A DNA stretch of 64,000 nt from Sandaracinaceae bacterium (GCA_020633055.1 JACKEJ010000006.1:806001-870000), one strand, 5' to 3'. Shown: positions 43,899-52,688, counted from the stretch's first letter. The notes: generated from the sequence alone by a model not told the origin. Numbers and translations are program-made.

Positions 43899-46622
43899 TC
43901 AGTGGGCGAGCACCCAGCGGTCGATGAGCACCCCTTCAGGCGGCGCGCGCATCGGTTCGTCGGGGCTCCCCTCGCCTTCGCCGGCAGGGATCCAACCCCC
44001 CGGGATGTTGCCGAAGACCCGTCGCGGGGGCTGGTGTGGCTGCCTCCGTGGGTCGTCCTCGAGGTTCACGCCAGGGTGCAGCGCCAGGGCCTCGAGCCCC
44101 ATCGGTCCGACGCCCGACGACGAGTGGCAGCTGAGGCAGAAGGCGTTGTCCGACGAGTCCGGACGAGGGACGCCCGCGCGTAGCGGGCCCTCGGGGAAGA
44201 TGATGGTGTTGCGCAGCGACTCGGCCCCTGCTGGGATGTTGGCCAACGTGGCCGCGTTGTCGGCGCTGTAGTCGTGGAAGCACGCGTAGCGCCCGCCGGC
44301 CTCGCGGCCCACGCCTTGGGCGACCTCGGCGTGCGCCCACTCCGGATAGATGGCCGCCGTGCTCGCGAGCGCGTCGCCGCTGAGCGCGACGAGCGTCCCG
44401 CCAGCGTGGTTGCACGCGATCTCGAGGTCCACGTCGTGGGCCAGCACCTTGAAGTCGTCCACCCAGCCGCGGACACCCGCGTCGGCGTCGCCAGCGAGGC
44501 GGTCCGGCCCACGCCCGAGCGCGAGCGTGCCTTCTGGCAGCAGGAAGAACGGGCGCCCGGAGTCGAAGCGGTCGAAGGGGAAGCCGTCCACCAGCAGCGT
44601 CAGCTCACGGTTGCGGTCACGGACGTTCCAGCCGAGGTGGACCCAGCCCGCCGAGCTCTCGGGGAGGGTCACCGCGTGCATGACGCGCTCGTCGCGGACG
44701 TACTGCAGCGTGTCCCGGTCGACCAGGCGCACCGAGCTACCGTCGGGGAAGGAGAGCAGCGAGCGCGTGGCCCCGTCCGCGCTGCGCACGTCCACGAAGA
44801 GTCCGATGTACCAGTCGCTCTCGAGGGGTTCGGCTTGGGCGGGCACTTCGTAGGCGATGCGGTTGGTCCCATCGAGCCAGAAGCCACGCCCGTAGAACCC
44901 CCCGAGCGCCACGGGTTCGGTTCGGCCCGTCCCGGCCTCCACGAGACCGTAGGGCGGCACCTGGAAGCCGAGCGACGTGGCGGCGTTCTGGATGTGGACG
45001 TCCTCGTCCACCGCGTGGTCCAGGCGATACGAGCGCTGGTTGCTGATCCCCAGGTTGACGCCGATGTCGCGGTGCTGGCCGTTCCAGTGCACGGGCACCC
45101 CCGTGGAGAACCCGCGATAGTCCAGCAGCTGGGTGACGCTGGCCTGCATGTTCGACACGATGAAGGCCCGCGGGTCGAGGAAGTCGTCGAACACCACCTC
45201 GTCGGTGGCCACGCCGCTGCTCATGACCCACACCACGTCACGTGGCGTGACGGGCCGCGCGGCGGGGTGGTGATTGAGCATGTTCTGGAGCGAGTCCAGG
45301 ATGTTCTCGTTGCCTGGGTAGCCTGGCGCGCTGGTCCCGAGGCCGCGCCCGGCGCCGAAGCGCACCGCCACGGGGTCCCCCTGCTCGTCCTCGTAGAGAT
45401 CCACGAGGTAGTGAGCGTCGGGTCGCGAACCCACGGACCAGTCCACGTTGTTGATGCGTGCGTCCAGGTGCACCAGCTTGCCGTGTGTCCAGAGGCCCGC
45501 CACGAGGAAGCCGCGGTCGAAGTCCATCGCGTACGTGAACTGCTCACATCCCTCCACCACACAGCGCCGTGGGAAGTCCTCCTCGGACTGCTCCGTGATG
45601 TAGCCGGGCACGCCGGTCATGAACATGTTCGACCCCTCGCGGTCCACCCAAGGGTAGCTGCCGCCCATGTCCTCGCCGTCGCCGATCAGGCGCCCCTCGG
45701 TGTCGCGGAAAGGGTACGCGGCCAGGCCGTAGTGGCGCATGTTCGGGTCGAATGGGGCGTGGCTCATCGGGTGAAAGTCGGTCCATGCGGTGATGTCGCA
45801 GGGGTCTGCGCCGCTGGGCAGCACCGAGTACATGAGGTCGTAGCTGCGGAGCAGCTCCTCTCCCGTGTTGGGGTTCGTCCAGTAGCGCGCCGCACCGCCG
45901 ACCCGGCCCGTCAGGAGCCGACCGTCATTGGTCACGGCGACCTCTGCGAACTCGGGCGAGAGGGAGATCTCGACACCCTGGACGGACGCGCCCAGCTCGA
46001 CGCGCACGATGTTCGCGTCCCGGGTCTTCGGAGAGGCCACCTCGACGGTGACCGGCGTGCCCCACATGCGCACCGCGCGGAAGGACTGCGAGATGGAGCT
46101 GATGACCGTGATGTCGTAGCAGTCGTTGGCGAGGTCTGCGCCACACGCATAGGGGTTGGGCTGCTCGCCGTCCACGGGGAACTCCTGGGTCGGGTCGCAG
46201 ATGGCGTGGTGTCCGACGCGTAGCAGGTTCGGTTCGGCCGCGGGTGGGAGGACGACCTGCACGGGGGTCGTGTCCGCCAGCAAGTGCGCGCCCGCCGGGC
46301 TCGTCAGGATGGGTTCGTCCAGTGACTCGGGCCGGAACAGGTAGAAGGAGAGCGTCGAGGGTCCTCCTTGCACGCGCAGCGCGACGCGCCCGTCCATGGT
46401 GGTGCGTAGTCCGGGGACGAACGGGTTGTTCCACTGGTTGTCGTCGTCGACCATCGACACGTCCCGCAGGATGGCTGGCGGCTGCGCCTTGCCGGCGTAG
46501 GCGACGGGGGCGGGGCCTCCGAGGGGGGTGCCCGCGGGAGAGGAGCAGCTCGCGAGCGCGACCAGTAGAACGAGCGAACGCGACCGAGCGCGAGGTCGGA
46601 GGAGGGGGGGGACGGTCATCAC
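43899..46622 (-). CDS. Large lipoprotein with LamG-like domain and one c-type heme motif
   Basis: 907 residues. Lipoprotein signal (LVLLVALASCSS, Cys26). Beta-rich throughout. Motifs in about 540-740 (GRGFWLDGTNRIAYEVP, WYIGLFVDVRSADG, AGWVHLGWNVRD, LTLLVDGFPFD) match a LamG/concanavalin-like jelly roll, a carbohydrate-binding fold. Near 845 a single heme c site FCLSCHSSSG is followed by GPMGLEAL, a possible Met ligand. No recognised catalytic domain. It may be an outer-surface binding protein able to hold heme; the role is unknown. Divergent from hisS. A second ATG one codon in is equally possible. Confidence 0.85.
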   Translation of the reverse strand: MMTVPPLLRPRARSRSLVLLVALASCSSPAGTPLGGPAPVAYAGKAQPPAILRDVSMVDDDNQWNNPFVPGLRTTMDGRVALRVQGGPSTLSFYLFRPESLDEPILTSPAGAHLLADTTPVQVVLPPAAEPNLLRVGHHAICDPTQEFPVDGEQPNPYACGADLANDCYDITVISSISQSFRAVRMWGTPVTVEVASPKTRDANIVRVELGASVQGVEISLSPEFAEVAVTNDGRLLTGRVGGAARYWTNPNTGEELLRSYDLMYSVLPSGADPCDITAWTDFHPMSHAPFDPNMRHYGLAAYPFRDTEGRLIGDGEDMGGSYPWVDREGSNMFMTGVPGYITEQSEEDFPRRCVVEGCEQFTYAMDFDRGFLVAGLWTHGKLVHLDARINNVDWSVGSRPDAHYLVDLYEDEQGDPVAVRFGAGRGLGTSAPGYPGNENILDSLQNMLNHHPAARPVTPRDVVWVMSSGVATDEVVFDDFLDPRAFIVSNMQASVTQLLDYRGFSTGVPVHWNGQHRDIGVNLGISNQRSYRLDHAVDEDVHIQNAATSLGFQVPPYGLVEAGTGRTEPVALGGFYGRGFWLDGTNRIAYEVPAQAEPLESDWYIGLFVDVRSADGATRSLLSFPDGSSVRLVDRDTLQYVRDERVMHAVTLPESSAGWVHLGWNVRDRNRELTLLVDGFPFDRFDSGRPFFLLPEGTLALGRGPDRLAGDADAGVRGWVDDFKVLAHDVDLEIACNHAGGTLVALSGDALASTAAIYPEWAHAEVAQGVGREAGGRYACFHDYSADNAATLANIPAGAESLRNTIIFPEGPLRAGVPRPDSSDNAFCLSCHSSSGVGPMGLEALALHPGVNLEDDPRRQPHQPPRRVFGNIPGGWIPAGEGEGSPDEPMRAPPEGVLIDRWVLAH

Positions 46623-46735
46623 GCAGGCAGTGTACAGATGTTACGGCTATCGTCGACCGGGGGTGCACGTCGTCATGGGAGCGGGGCTTGCCGAAGGTCG
46701 CGTGGGGACGAGGGTTGCGCTATGAGGTCCCGACC

Positions 46736-47995
46736 ATGAGCACGCTGCGTTCCGTCAAGGGCATGAATGACATCCTTCCCGCTGAGGTCTCGGCCTTCCG
46801 GCACCTGGAGGAGACCTTCCGTGCGGTGGCGGCGGCGCATGGCTACGGGGAGGTACGCACTCCGTTGCTCGAGCCGACAGCGCTCTTCGTGCGCTCCATC
46901 GGCGACACGACGGACATCGTCGAGAAGGAGATGTACACCTTCGAAGACCAAGGTGAGAAGCAGCTCTCCCTGCGCCCCGAAGGAACTGCGTCGGCCGTGC
47001 GCGCGTTCGTGCAGCACTCGGTCCACGCGCAGAGCCCCATCACCAAGTGGTTCTACATCGGGCCGATGTACCGACGCGAACGTCCGGCCAAGGGCCGCTT
47101 GCGGCAGTTCCATCAGATGGGCCTCGAGGTGTATGGCGACCCGGGTCCGTTCGTCGACGCCGAGATGATCGACATGGCCGTGTCCTTCCTGGCAGCGGTC
47201 GGTATCACGGACGTGGAGGTGCGCGTGAACTCCCTCGGGAGCGGGGCGAGCCGGGCGGCGTATCGCGAGGCGCTGCTCGCCTATCTCGAGCCGCGGCGCG
47301 CGGAGCTGTGCGCGGACTGTCAGCGGCGCATGGAGCGCAACCCGCTGCGGGTCCTGGACTGCAAGGTGCCGGCGTGTGCCGCCATCGCGGCGCTCGCGCC
47401 TTCTCTGTTGGATCACCTCGACGACGCAGACCGCGAGCACTTCGACGGCTTGAAGGCAGCGCTCGACGCGCTGGGGACGCCCTACGTCGTGGACGCGTCC
47501 GTGGTGCGCGGGCTCGACTACTACACACGCACGATCTTCGAGGTGCGTGGGTTGGGTGGAGATCTCGGCGCGCAGAACACGCTCTTGGGCGGAGGCCGGT
47601 ACGACGGCATGGTCAAGAGCATGGGCGGCCCGGACGTGCCCGCCTTGGGTCTCGGCATGGGCGTTGAGCGCCTGCTCCTGGCGATGCCAGAGAAGCCGAG
47701 CGCGCCCGCCCCGGATGCGTTCATCGTCGCGCTTCGTCCAGAGCAGCGCACGGCTGCGCTCCTGCTCGGCAAGCAGCTGCGCGCGGCGGGGCTGCGCGTC
47801 GAGAACGACCTGCGCGGTCAGTCGCTCAAGAGCCAGATGCGCCGTTCGGATTCGCTGGGCTCGCGCTTCGCGCTGGTGCTGGGTGAGAGCGAGGTCGCGG
47901 CGGGGACCGTGCAGGTCAAGGACCTGCGCGCCTCCACCCAGACCGAGCTACCCGCGGGCGAGGTCGCCGCAGCGATCAAGGCGGCGCTTCAGTAG
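46736..47995 (+). CDS. hisS: Histidyl-tRNA synthetase
   Basis: Class II synthetase charging tRNA-His. 419 residues, normal length. The start MSTLRSVKGMNDILP at ATG 46736 is the family N-terminus. Motif 2 is YRRERPAKGRLRQFHQMGLE; the histidine-specific HisA loops VRGLDYYTRTIFEV and GGGRYDGM are present; motif 3 is ALGLGMGVERLLLA. The anticodon-binding domain (about 325-419) is complete, ending LPAGEVAAAIKAAL. Stand-alone gene; REP-like sequence begins at its stop. Confidence 0.98.
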   Translation: MSTLRSVKGMNDILPAEVSAFRHLEETFRAVAAAHGYGEVRTPLLEPTALFVRSIGDTTDIVEKEMYTFEDQGEKQLSLRPEGTASAVRAFVQHSVHAQSPITKWFYIGPMYRRERPAKGRLRQFHQMGLEVYGDPGPFVDAEMIDMAVSFLAAVGITDVEVRVNSLGSGASRAAYREALLAYLEPRRAELCADCQRRMERNPLRVLDCKVPACAAIAALAPSLLDHLDDADREHFDGLKAALDALGTPYVVDASVVRGLDYYTRTIFEVRGLGGDLGAQNTLLGGGRYDGMVKSMGGPDVPALGLGMGVERLLLAMPEKPSAPAPDAFIVALRPEQRTAALLLGKQLRAAGLRVENDLRGQSLKSQMRRSDSLGSRFALVLGESEVAAGTVQVKDLRASTQTELPAGEVAAAIKAALQ

Positions 47996-48085
47996 GGGCA
48001 CCCCGAGACAGCCTCTCCAGTTCGGCGAGCCGACCAAATCGGGGATATTCGGCGCTCCCGAGACCGCCTCTTCCAGCCGCAGTAC
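47993..48085. repeat. Rearranged copy of the GGGGCACCCC / GAGACAGCCTCT repeat
   Basis: From the hisS stop: TAGGGGCACCCCGAGACAGC followed by CTCTCCAG, then GGGGATATTCGG and GAGACCGCCTCTTCCAG. The same words occur at 24839-25260 but here the two blocks are joined in opposite relative orientation. It looks like a dispersed REP-type element at a gene end. Confidence 0.55.
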
Positions 48086-48115
48086 CCCAGCGCACCCCGC
48101 CGGAGTCGCGACAGC

Positions 48116-48643
48116 TCAAGAACCCGCCGTGCGCAGCTGCGCCGCCTGCTCTTCGTACTTGGACGGGCAGCGCGGGATGATCTGGTCCGCCAGGAAGGTG
48201 CCGTGCTCGTCGACGCGCCCCTCGACGACGACCTGGATGTCGTAGTCGTCGCGGAAGGTGTCGGGCACCACGCAGCGGGGGAACTGGACGGGCATCTCGT
48301 GGCCGTCGCGCTCGATGGTGAAGCGCCACTCGCAGGGAGACTCGCGGAACTGGATGGAGCCGTGGCGCAGATCGCCCTCCACGCGGATGCGGCGATCGCC
48401 CTGCGCGTGGGCGAGGGCCTCACCCACCGTCACCGAGTAGGTGGCCACCTCGGACGCTTGTCCGAAGGCGAGCACCAGCATGGCCGCGCCCAGCAGCGCG
48501 AACACCGCGATGATCTTCGGGCCGGATCCGAGGCCGCCCGAGCTCTCGCGCGCAGCGTGTGCGGGGGCGCCGGCCTCGATCGGGAGATCGCCGACGGACG
48601 AGTCGGCTGGTTCGAGGCTGGGCGTGTCAGTGGGGGCGCTCAT
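48116..48643 (-). CDS. ccmE: CcmE-type heme chaperone with Cys in place of His
   Basis: 175 residues from ATG 48643. CcmE receives heme in the periplasm and hands it to the c-type cytochrome ligation machinery. Acidic cytoplasmic N-terminus (about 1-42), membrane anchor IIAVFALLGAAMLVLAFG (about 44-61), then the OB-fold beta barrel (ATYSVTVGEAL through VVVEGRVDEHGTFLADQI). The heme attachment motif HxxxY is CPSKY here (Cys159, Tyr163), the Cys-type variant known from some Deltaproteobacteria-like bacteria and archaea. No other ccm genes are adjacent. It is separated from atpE by a double hairpin. Confidence 0.85.
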   Translation of the reverse strand: MSAPTDTPSLEPADSSVGDLPIEAGAPAHAARESSGGLGSGPKIIAVFALLGAAMLVLAFGQASEVATYSVTVGEALAHAQGDRRIRVEGDLRHGSIQFRESPCEWRFTIERDGHEMPVQFPRCVVPDTFRDDYDIQVVVEGRVDEHGTFLADQIIPRCPSKYEEQAAQLRTAGS

Positions 48644-48770
48644 CTCACCGGAGTATGGGGGCGTCTTCCCTCGCGTGCCAGGGTTGGCGCGTGGCTCGTG
48701 GCCCCTGCGCTCGTGTCCGCGCTGGCCGCGGAGGGGCTGATGTAGGCACCCCACACGACGAGCACCAACC

Positions 48771-48839
48771 CTGGAGGGCTGGCGCAGCCCTCCAGCTCAG
48801 GGCGCTGAAACGACGAACGCCGACCCAGGGGCCGGCGTT
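48771..48839 (-). terminator. Two tandem hairpins downstream of atpE
   Basis: CTGGAGGGCT (48771-48780) pairs perfectly with AGCCCTCCAG (48786-48795); AACGCCG (48816-48822) pairs with CGGCGTT (48833-48839). Both lie just after the atpE stop on the minus strand. No long T-run, but the position suits termination or transcript end protection. Confidence 0.5.
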
Positions 48840-48871
48840 GCATCATGGTTCCGCGCGAACGCGGGGCTTGC

Positions 48872-49186
48872 TCAGATCTTGTCCTGAAGCATGTACGCGA
48901 TGACGAGCGCGTAGATGACGAGCGACTCGATGAGCGCGAGGCCGAGGATCATCGGCGTGAAGAGCTTGTCGGACGCGTTGGGGTTACGCGCGATGCCCTC
49001 GAGCGCAGCCGCAGCGGCCTTGCCCTGGCCGAGCGCGCCACCGAACGCGGCGACGCCGATGGCGCCACCCGCGGCGAACGCCAGGGAGGACTTGTCCACG
49101 CCGCCGGCGGCGTCCTGCGCGAACGCGGTGGCCGTGACGAAGAGGGGGGTGAGCAGGGAAACGAGTCGAAGTGCCGTCTTCTTCAT
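48872..49186 (-). CDS. atpE: F0F1 ATP synthase subunit c with N-terminal signal-like extension
   Basis: 104 residues; ATG 49186 has a perfect AGGAGG seven bases upstream. The ring subunit carries the translocated ion. Residues 1-24 (KKTALRLVSLLTPLFVTATA then FAQ) look like a cleavable signal peptide, longer than the usual 70-80 residue protein. The two helices are GGAIGVAAFGGALGQGKAAA (helix 1, Gln54) and MILGLALIESLVIYALVIAY (helix 2, Glu87, Ser88, Tyr92), joined by RNPN. Glu87 is the ion carboxylate. Gln54, Glu87, Ser88 and Tyr92 match the positions that bind Na+ in Ilyobacter-type rings. Last gene of the atpZ-I-B-E cluster. Confidence 0.95.
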   Translation of the reverse strand: MKKTALRLVSLLTPLFVTATAFAQDAAGGVDKSSLAFAAGGAIGVAAFGGALGQGKAAAAALEGIARNPNASDKLFTPMILGLALIESLVIYALVIAYMLQDKI

Positions 49187-49295
49187 TGGAGTGCCTCCTA
49201 GGCTTTCTCTCGAGGTTTTTGGCGGCGCTCCGGCCACCCAGGGTTAATCGAGGGGAGAGAAAGCAGAATCTGTGGGTTTGGGGTTGGGAGAGGGA

Positions 49296-50054
49296 TCAGT
49301 GGTCGTGCGCGATGGCCATGGAGATGTAGACCGTGGACAACAAGCAGAAGACCATGGTCTGAACCACCACGACGATGCAGCCGAGGAAGTAGAGGGGAAG
49401 CGGAAGGGGGATGAACCACGGCGCCAGCGTCAGGAAGATGGCGAGCACCAAGTGGTCAGCCGTCATGTTCGCCATGAGGCGAACGGCCAGGGTGATGGGG
49501 CGCGCGATGTGGCTGATGAGCTCGATGGGGAGCATCAGTGGCGCCAGGGGCAGGAAGGGCCCGAGGAAGTGCTTGAAGTACCCGAGGCCGTTCTCCTTCA
49601 CGCCGAAGATGTGCGTGGCGAAGAAGATCACCAGCGCCATGGACATGGTGGTGTTGAGGTTCGACGTGGGGGGCTGGAAGCCGGGCAGGAGGCCGAACGC
49701 GTTCGAGAAGAAGATCATGAACGCGCAGGTGCCGATGAGCGGCAGGAAGAACTTGGCGGCCTTCTTGCCCATCATGTCGACGAGCGTGCCGTAGACCTGG
49801 CCCGCGAAGCCCTCGATCAGGGTGCGCAGGGAGAAGTGCCCGTCCGGCAGGATGGCAGCCTGGGTGTCGGCCACCTTCGAGCGCACCAGCAGGCCGACCA
49901 CGGCCAGCACCACGATGAGGAAGATCCAGTGCAGGATGTGCTGGATGCCCACGTCGCCGTGCGCGATCCACGTCGCGCCGTGACTGTGCCGGGCGTCACT
50001 CAGCCAGTGCGCGTATCCGGGAAGCAAGCTGAACCACGATTCACCGTGAGGCAT
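49296..50054 (-). CDS. atpB: F0F1 ATP synthase subunit a
   Basis: 252 residues, the stator channel subunit beside the c-ring. Membrane helices throughout. The essential Arg is in LAVRLMANMTADHLVLAIFL, with TADH in place of the common TAGH. N-terminal periplasmic-side segment includes HSHGATWIAHGDVGIQHILH, His-rich. The C-terminus IVVVVQTMVFCLLSTVYISMA is standard. It follows the subunit I gene by 3 bases and is followed 109 bases later by atpE. Confidence 0.96.
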   Translation of the reverse strand: MPHGESWFSLLPGYAHWLSDARHSHGATWIAHGDVGIQHILHWIFLIVVLAVVGLLVRSKVADTQAAILPDGHFSLRTLIEGFAGQVYGTLVDMMGKKAAKFFLPLIGTCAFMIFFSNAFGLLPGFQPPTSNLNTTMSMALVIFFATHIFGVKENGLGYFKHFLGPFLPLAPLMLPIELISHIARPITLAVRLMANMTADHLVLAIFLTLAPWFIPLPLPLYFLGCIVVVVQTMVFCLLSTVYISMAIAHDH

Positions 50055-50057
50055 CGC

Positions 50058-50456
50058 TCAGAACTCCTCGCCGGGGGCCTCGGCCGCAGGGTCTGCGGAC
50101 GCCGCCTCGGCGCTGAAGAGGATGGAGGCCGTCAGGATGCCCAGGACGAGGGCACCGAAGCCGATCATGAAGCCCAGCGGATCGACGTGGAGGCGACGGA
50201 TCGCGATGAACGCGACGACCCCGGTCAATCCGAGCTTCAGGCAAAGAAGAAGGGTGATCCCGCCGCGCTGCTCGACGCGGGCCTCGACCAGCTTGGCGAG
50301 GCTCACGCGCAGCAGGAACCAGTTGGCCACCGCGACCGCCGAGCCGACCAGGGCGCCGATGCCCGTGGGGACGCCGATGGCCGCGAACGACAGCAGCACG
50401 AGCACGGCAGCGAAGCCGAGCGTCGTGTGGGTGGTCGTGCGGAGGAGGGCGTTCAT
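50058..50456 (-). CDS. atpI: ATP synthase subunit I (AtpI-like)
   Basis: 132 residues with four membrane segments (about 10-30, 32-52, 66-85, 92-113), the ATP-synthase-I layout (LVGSAVAVANWFLLRVSLAK, LCLKLGLTGVVAFIAI). The family assists c-ring assembly and possibly Mg2+ supply. The position between atpZ and atpB supports this. Weak sequence conservation in the family means the call leans on context. Confidence 0.85.
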   Translation of the reverse strand: MNALLRTTTHTTLGFAAVLVLLSFAAIGVPTGIGALVGSAVAVANWFLLRVSLAKLVEARVEQRGGITLLLCLKLGLTGVVAFIAIRRLHVDPLGFMIGFGALVLGILTASILFSAEAASADPAAEAPGEEF

Positions 50457-50462
50457 GGGGAG

Positions 50463-50816
50463 CTAGGGGCGCTTCGGCGAAGAGGGGCGGGAGGTAGGCG
50501 GGGGGGTGGCGGGAGACTCGGAGGAGTCTTTGGAAGAGCCGGGCTTGGAGAGTGTGGGGTCGTCCCCCGGGTCGGTCACTGCCAGCTGCTGTTTTACTTT
50601 GCGAGCGACCCTGTAGAGGCTTCGGAAGGCGGCGGCAAGACCTGCGAGGAGCCCGATGATCTCGAACACTCGGCCGGTGGCGAACGTGTCGTCCAACCAG
50701 CGGCCCCCGACCAGTCCCACGATGACCGACACCGCCATCTCGATACCGATGGTGGAGACGTCACCGAGGGCCTTCAGCTGCTTCCGGCCTTCTGGACCCA
50801 GAAACATCGAGGGCAC
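50463..50816 (-). CDS. atpZ: AtpZ (ATPase gene 1) family protein
   Basis: 117 residues. Two membrane helices with the family signature between them: GLVGGRWLDDTFATG then IIGLLAGLAAAFRSLYR. A Ser/Pro-rich tail follows (from about 80). First gene of the F0 cluster; the family precedes atpI and atpB in many bacteria and is linked to ion supply for the ATPase. Only 6 bases before the subunit I gene. Confidence 0.85.
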   Translation of the reverse strand: MPSMFLGPEGRKQLKALGDVSTIGIEMAVSVIVGLVGGRWLDDTFATGRVFEIIGLLAGLAAAFRSLYRVARKVKQQLAVTDPGDDPTLSKPGSSKDSSESPATPPPTSRPSSPKRP

Positions 50817-50873
50817 TTCGCACCGTTCCTTTCAAAGCTGCGCTGGCACGGGACCCCGTGCGAACGCGGCCGG

Positions 50874-50902
50874 CATCTAGCACGCACCCTAGGGGGGGTC
50901 AA
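50874..50902 (-). promoter_or_regulatory. Sigma-70-type promoter of the F0 operon
   Basis: Minus-strand TTGACC (50902-50897), 17-base spacer, TAGATG (50879-50874), about 58 bases before the atpZ ATG. It sits in the gap shared with divergent hemL. Confidence 0.55.
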
Positions 50903-50997
50903 GGCTGGTCGGCACCTCGCAGGAACGCTGCAATACACCTGATTCGTGGGGGCTTCTGGGTTGACCGGGTGCCCGCCGCGAGGACACGCTGCGCGCC

Positions 50998-52302
50998 ATG
51001 ACCGACGCCACCTCCAAGGCCCTGTTCGCCGCCGCTCAGCAACGCATCCCCGGGGGGGTCAACTCCCCTGTCCGCGCGTTCCGTGCGGTGGGCGGTGAGC
51101 CCGTGTTCGTCCAGCGCGCCAACGGCCCCTTCCTTTATGGCGCGGACGGAACGGCGTACGTGGACTACGTGGGCTCCTGGGGACCCATGATCCTGGGCCA
51201 CGCCCAGCCCGACGTGGTCACGGCCATCCAGGAGGCTGCGACCCTCGGATGCAGCTACGGGGCCCCGACTGCCGGGGAGACGGACATGGCCGAGGCCATC
51301 GCCGACGCGTTCCCGTCGATGGAGATGACGCGGCTCGTGTCGAGCGGGACGGAGGCCACGATGGGGGCCCTGCGCGTGGCTCGCGGGTTCACGGGGCGCG
51401 ATCTCGTCGTGAAGTGCGTGGGCGGGTATCACGGCGGCGCGGACTACCTCCTCGTCAAGGCCGGGAGCGGCTTGGCGACGTTGGGGGAGCCCGACAGCGG
51501 TGGCGTCCCCGCGTCGATCGCCGCCACGACCAGGCTCGTGGAGTACAACGACGTGGACGGGCTGCGCGCCCTGTTCGCCGCCGAGGGAGCGCAGATCGCG
51601 GCCGTCATCATCGAGCCCGTGGCGGGCAACATGGGCTGCGTGCCCCCGGATCCCGAGTGGCTCGCGGCGCTGCGCACCGAGACGCTGGAGCACGGGGCGC
51701 TCCTGATCTTCGACGAGGTCATGACGGGCTTCCGCGTGGCACGCGGTGGCGCCCAGGCTCTGTACGGCATCACGCCGGACCTGACGTGCCTGGGCAAGAT
51801 CGTCGGGGGCGGCCTCCCCGTGGGCGCCTACGGCGGGCGGCGTGAGATCATGTCGAAGATCGCCCCGCTCGGCCCCGTGTATCAGGCGGGCACGCTCAGC
51901 GGGAACCCGCTGGCCGTGGCGGCGGGGCTCACCACGTTGGGGCTGCTGCGCGAACCGGGGCTATACGAGGGCCTCGAGGCAGCTTCCGCGTCCCTCGAAG
52001 CGGGTCTGGTGCAGGCGGCCGCCGACGCTGGCGTGGTCGCACGGGTGCAGCGCGTGGGCTCCATGCTGACCGTGTTCTTCACGGACGCGCCCGTGCGCGA
52101 CTGGCCCAGCGCCGACCGCTGCGACCGACGCGCGTTCGGGGCCTTCCACGCCAGCCTCTTGGCTCACGGCGTCTACTGGCCCCCGAGCCAGTTCGAGGCC
52201 GCGTTCGTGTCCACGGCGCACGATGCGGAGGTGCTCGCGACCACGCTCCGCGCGGCGCAGCAGGCGTTCAAGGCGGTGCGCGCGCAAAGCGCCTCGGAAT
52301 GA
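50998..52302 (+). CDS. hemL: Glutamate-1-semialdehyde 2,1-aminomutase
   Basis: PLP enzyme converting glutamate-1-semialdehyde to 5-aminolevulinate, the C5 route to heme. 434 residues. N-terminus IPGGVNSPVRAFRAVGG is diagnostic. The PLP site shows LVSSGTEATMGALRVARG, LLIFDEVMTGFR (Asp) and the Schiff-base Lys in LTCLGKIVGGGLPVGAYGG. QAGTLSGNPLA is conserved near 299. Full length. Heme made here fits the ccmE and heme-binding lipoprotein nearby, though they are not one operon. Confidence 0.98.
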   Translation: MTDATSKALFAAAQQRIPGGVNSPVRAFRAVGGEPVFVQRANGPFLYGADGTAYVDYVGSWGPMILGHAQPDVVTAIQEAATLGCSYGAPTAGETDMAEAIADAFPSMEMTRLVSSGTEATMGALRVARGFTGRDLVVKCVGGYHGGADYLLVKAGSGLATLGEPDSGGVPASIAATTRLVEYNDVDGLRALFAAEGAQIAAVIIEPVAGNMGCVPPDPEWLAALRTETLEHGALLIFDEVMTGFRVARGGAQALYGITPDLTCLGKIVGGGLPVGAYGGRREIMSKIAPLGPVYQAGTLSGNPLAVAAGLTTLGLLREPGLYEGLEAASASLEAGLVQAAADAGVVARVQRVGSMLTVFFTDAPVRDWPSADRCDRRAFGAFHASLLAHGVYWPPSQFEAAFVSTAHDAEVLATTLRAAQQAFKAVRAQSASE

Positions 52303-52316
52303 GGTAGCCTCGCGCG

Positions 52317-52592
52317 ATGTCCTCCGAGCAAGACGTCCCCCCGCTCGCCCGCCGCTGTGAACGCCTCGCGGACGATCTCCTCGTCATCGCCAGCCAGACG
52401 CCCGCCCTCGACGCGCCAGCGCAGGTCGTCGCGCTCTACGGCAAGCTCCGCGAAGCCGTCGCCGAGCGCACCGGAGAAGCCCCGCTCTTCGCGGTGCCGC
52501 GCTTCGCCGCGGGCGGTGGTGGGACGTACGGGGAGCTCGCGCTCTTCGCGGGTCAACTCGCGGCTGTGTCCATCACCCACGCACCCGGCTGA
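52317..52592 (+). CDS. Small hypothetical protein
   Basis: 91 residues, 14 bases downstream of hemL and probably co-transcribed. Helical N-terminal two-thirds (PLARRCERLADDLLVIASQT, AQVVALYGKLREAVAER) and a Gly-rich C-terminus (FAAGGGGTYGELALFAGQLA). No recognised domain, no signal peptide or membrane segment. Codon use matches neighbours, so a real gene is likely. Confidence 0.65.
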   Translation: MSSEQDVPPLARRCERLADDLLVIASQTPALDAPAQVVALYGKLREAVAERTGEAPLFAVPRFAAGGGGTYGELALFAGQLAAVSITHAPG

Positions 52593-52658
52593 CGGCCTCC
52601 ATCTCCGCTCTCCTCCCGCGGGTCCCGGCGCGCCCCGAATAATCCAGCGTTCCAGCGG

Positions 52659-52688
52659 TTGAAGGGGCCGATGGCGGCGTGCTAGTAC
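52659..52688 (+). promoter_or_regulatory. Promoter candidate for the moxR/Bat operon
   Basis: TTGAAG (52659-52664), 18-base spacer, TAGTAC (52683-52688), about 55 bases before the moxR ATG at 52744. Same TTGA(C/A)x / TAGxxx style as the F0 promoter. Confidence 0.5.

Noticed and set aside
50970..50997. TTGACC just before hemL as its promoter
   Set aside because: No -10 box at the right distance; it would leave almost no leader.
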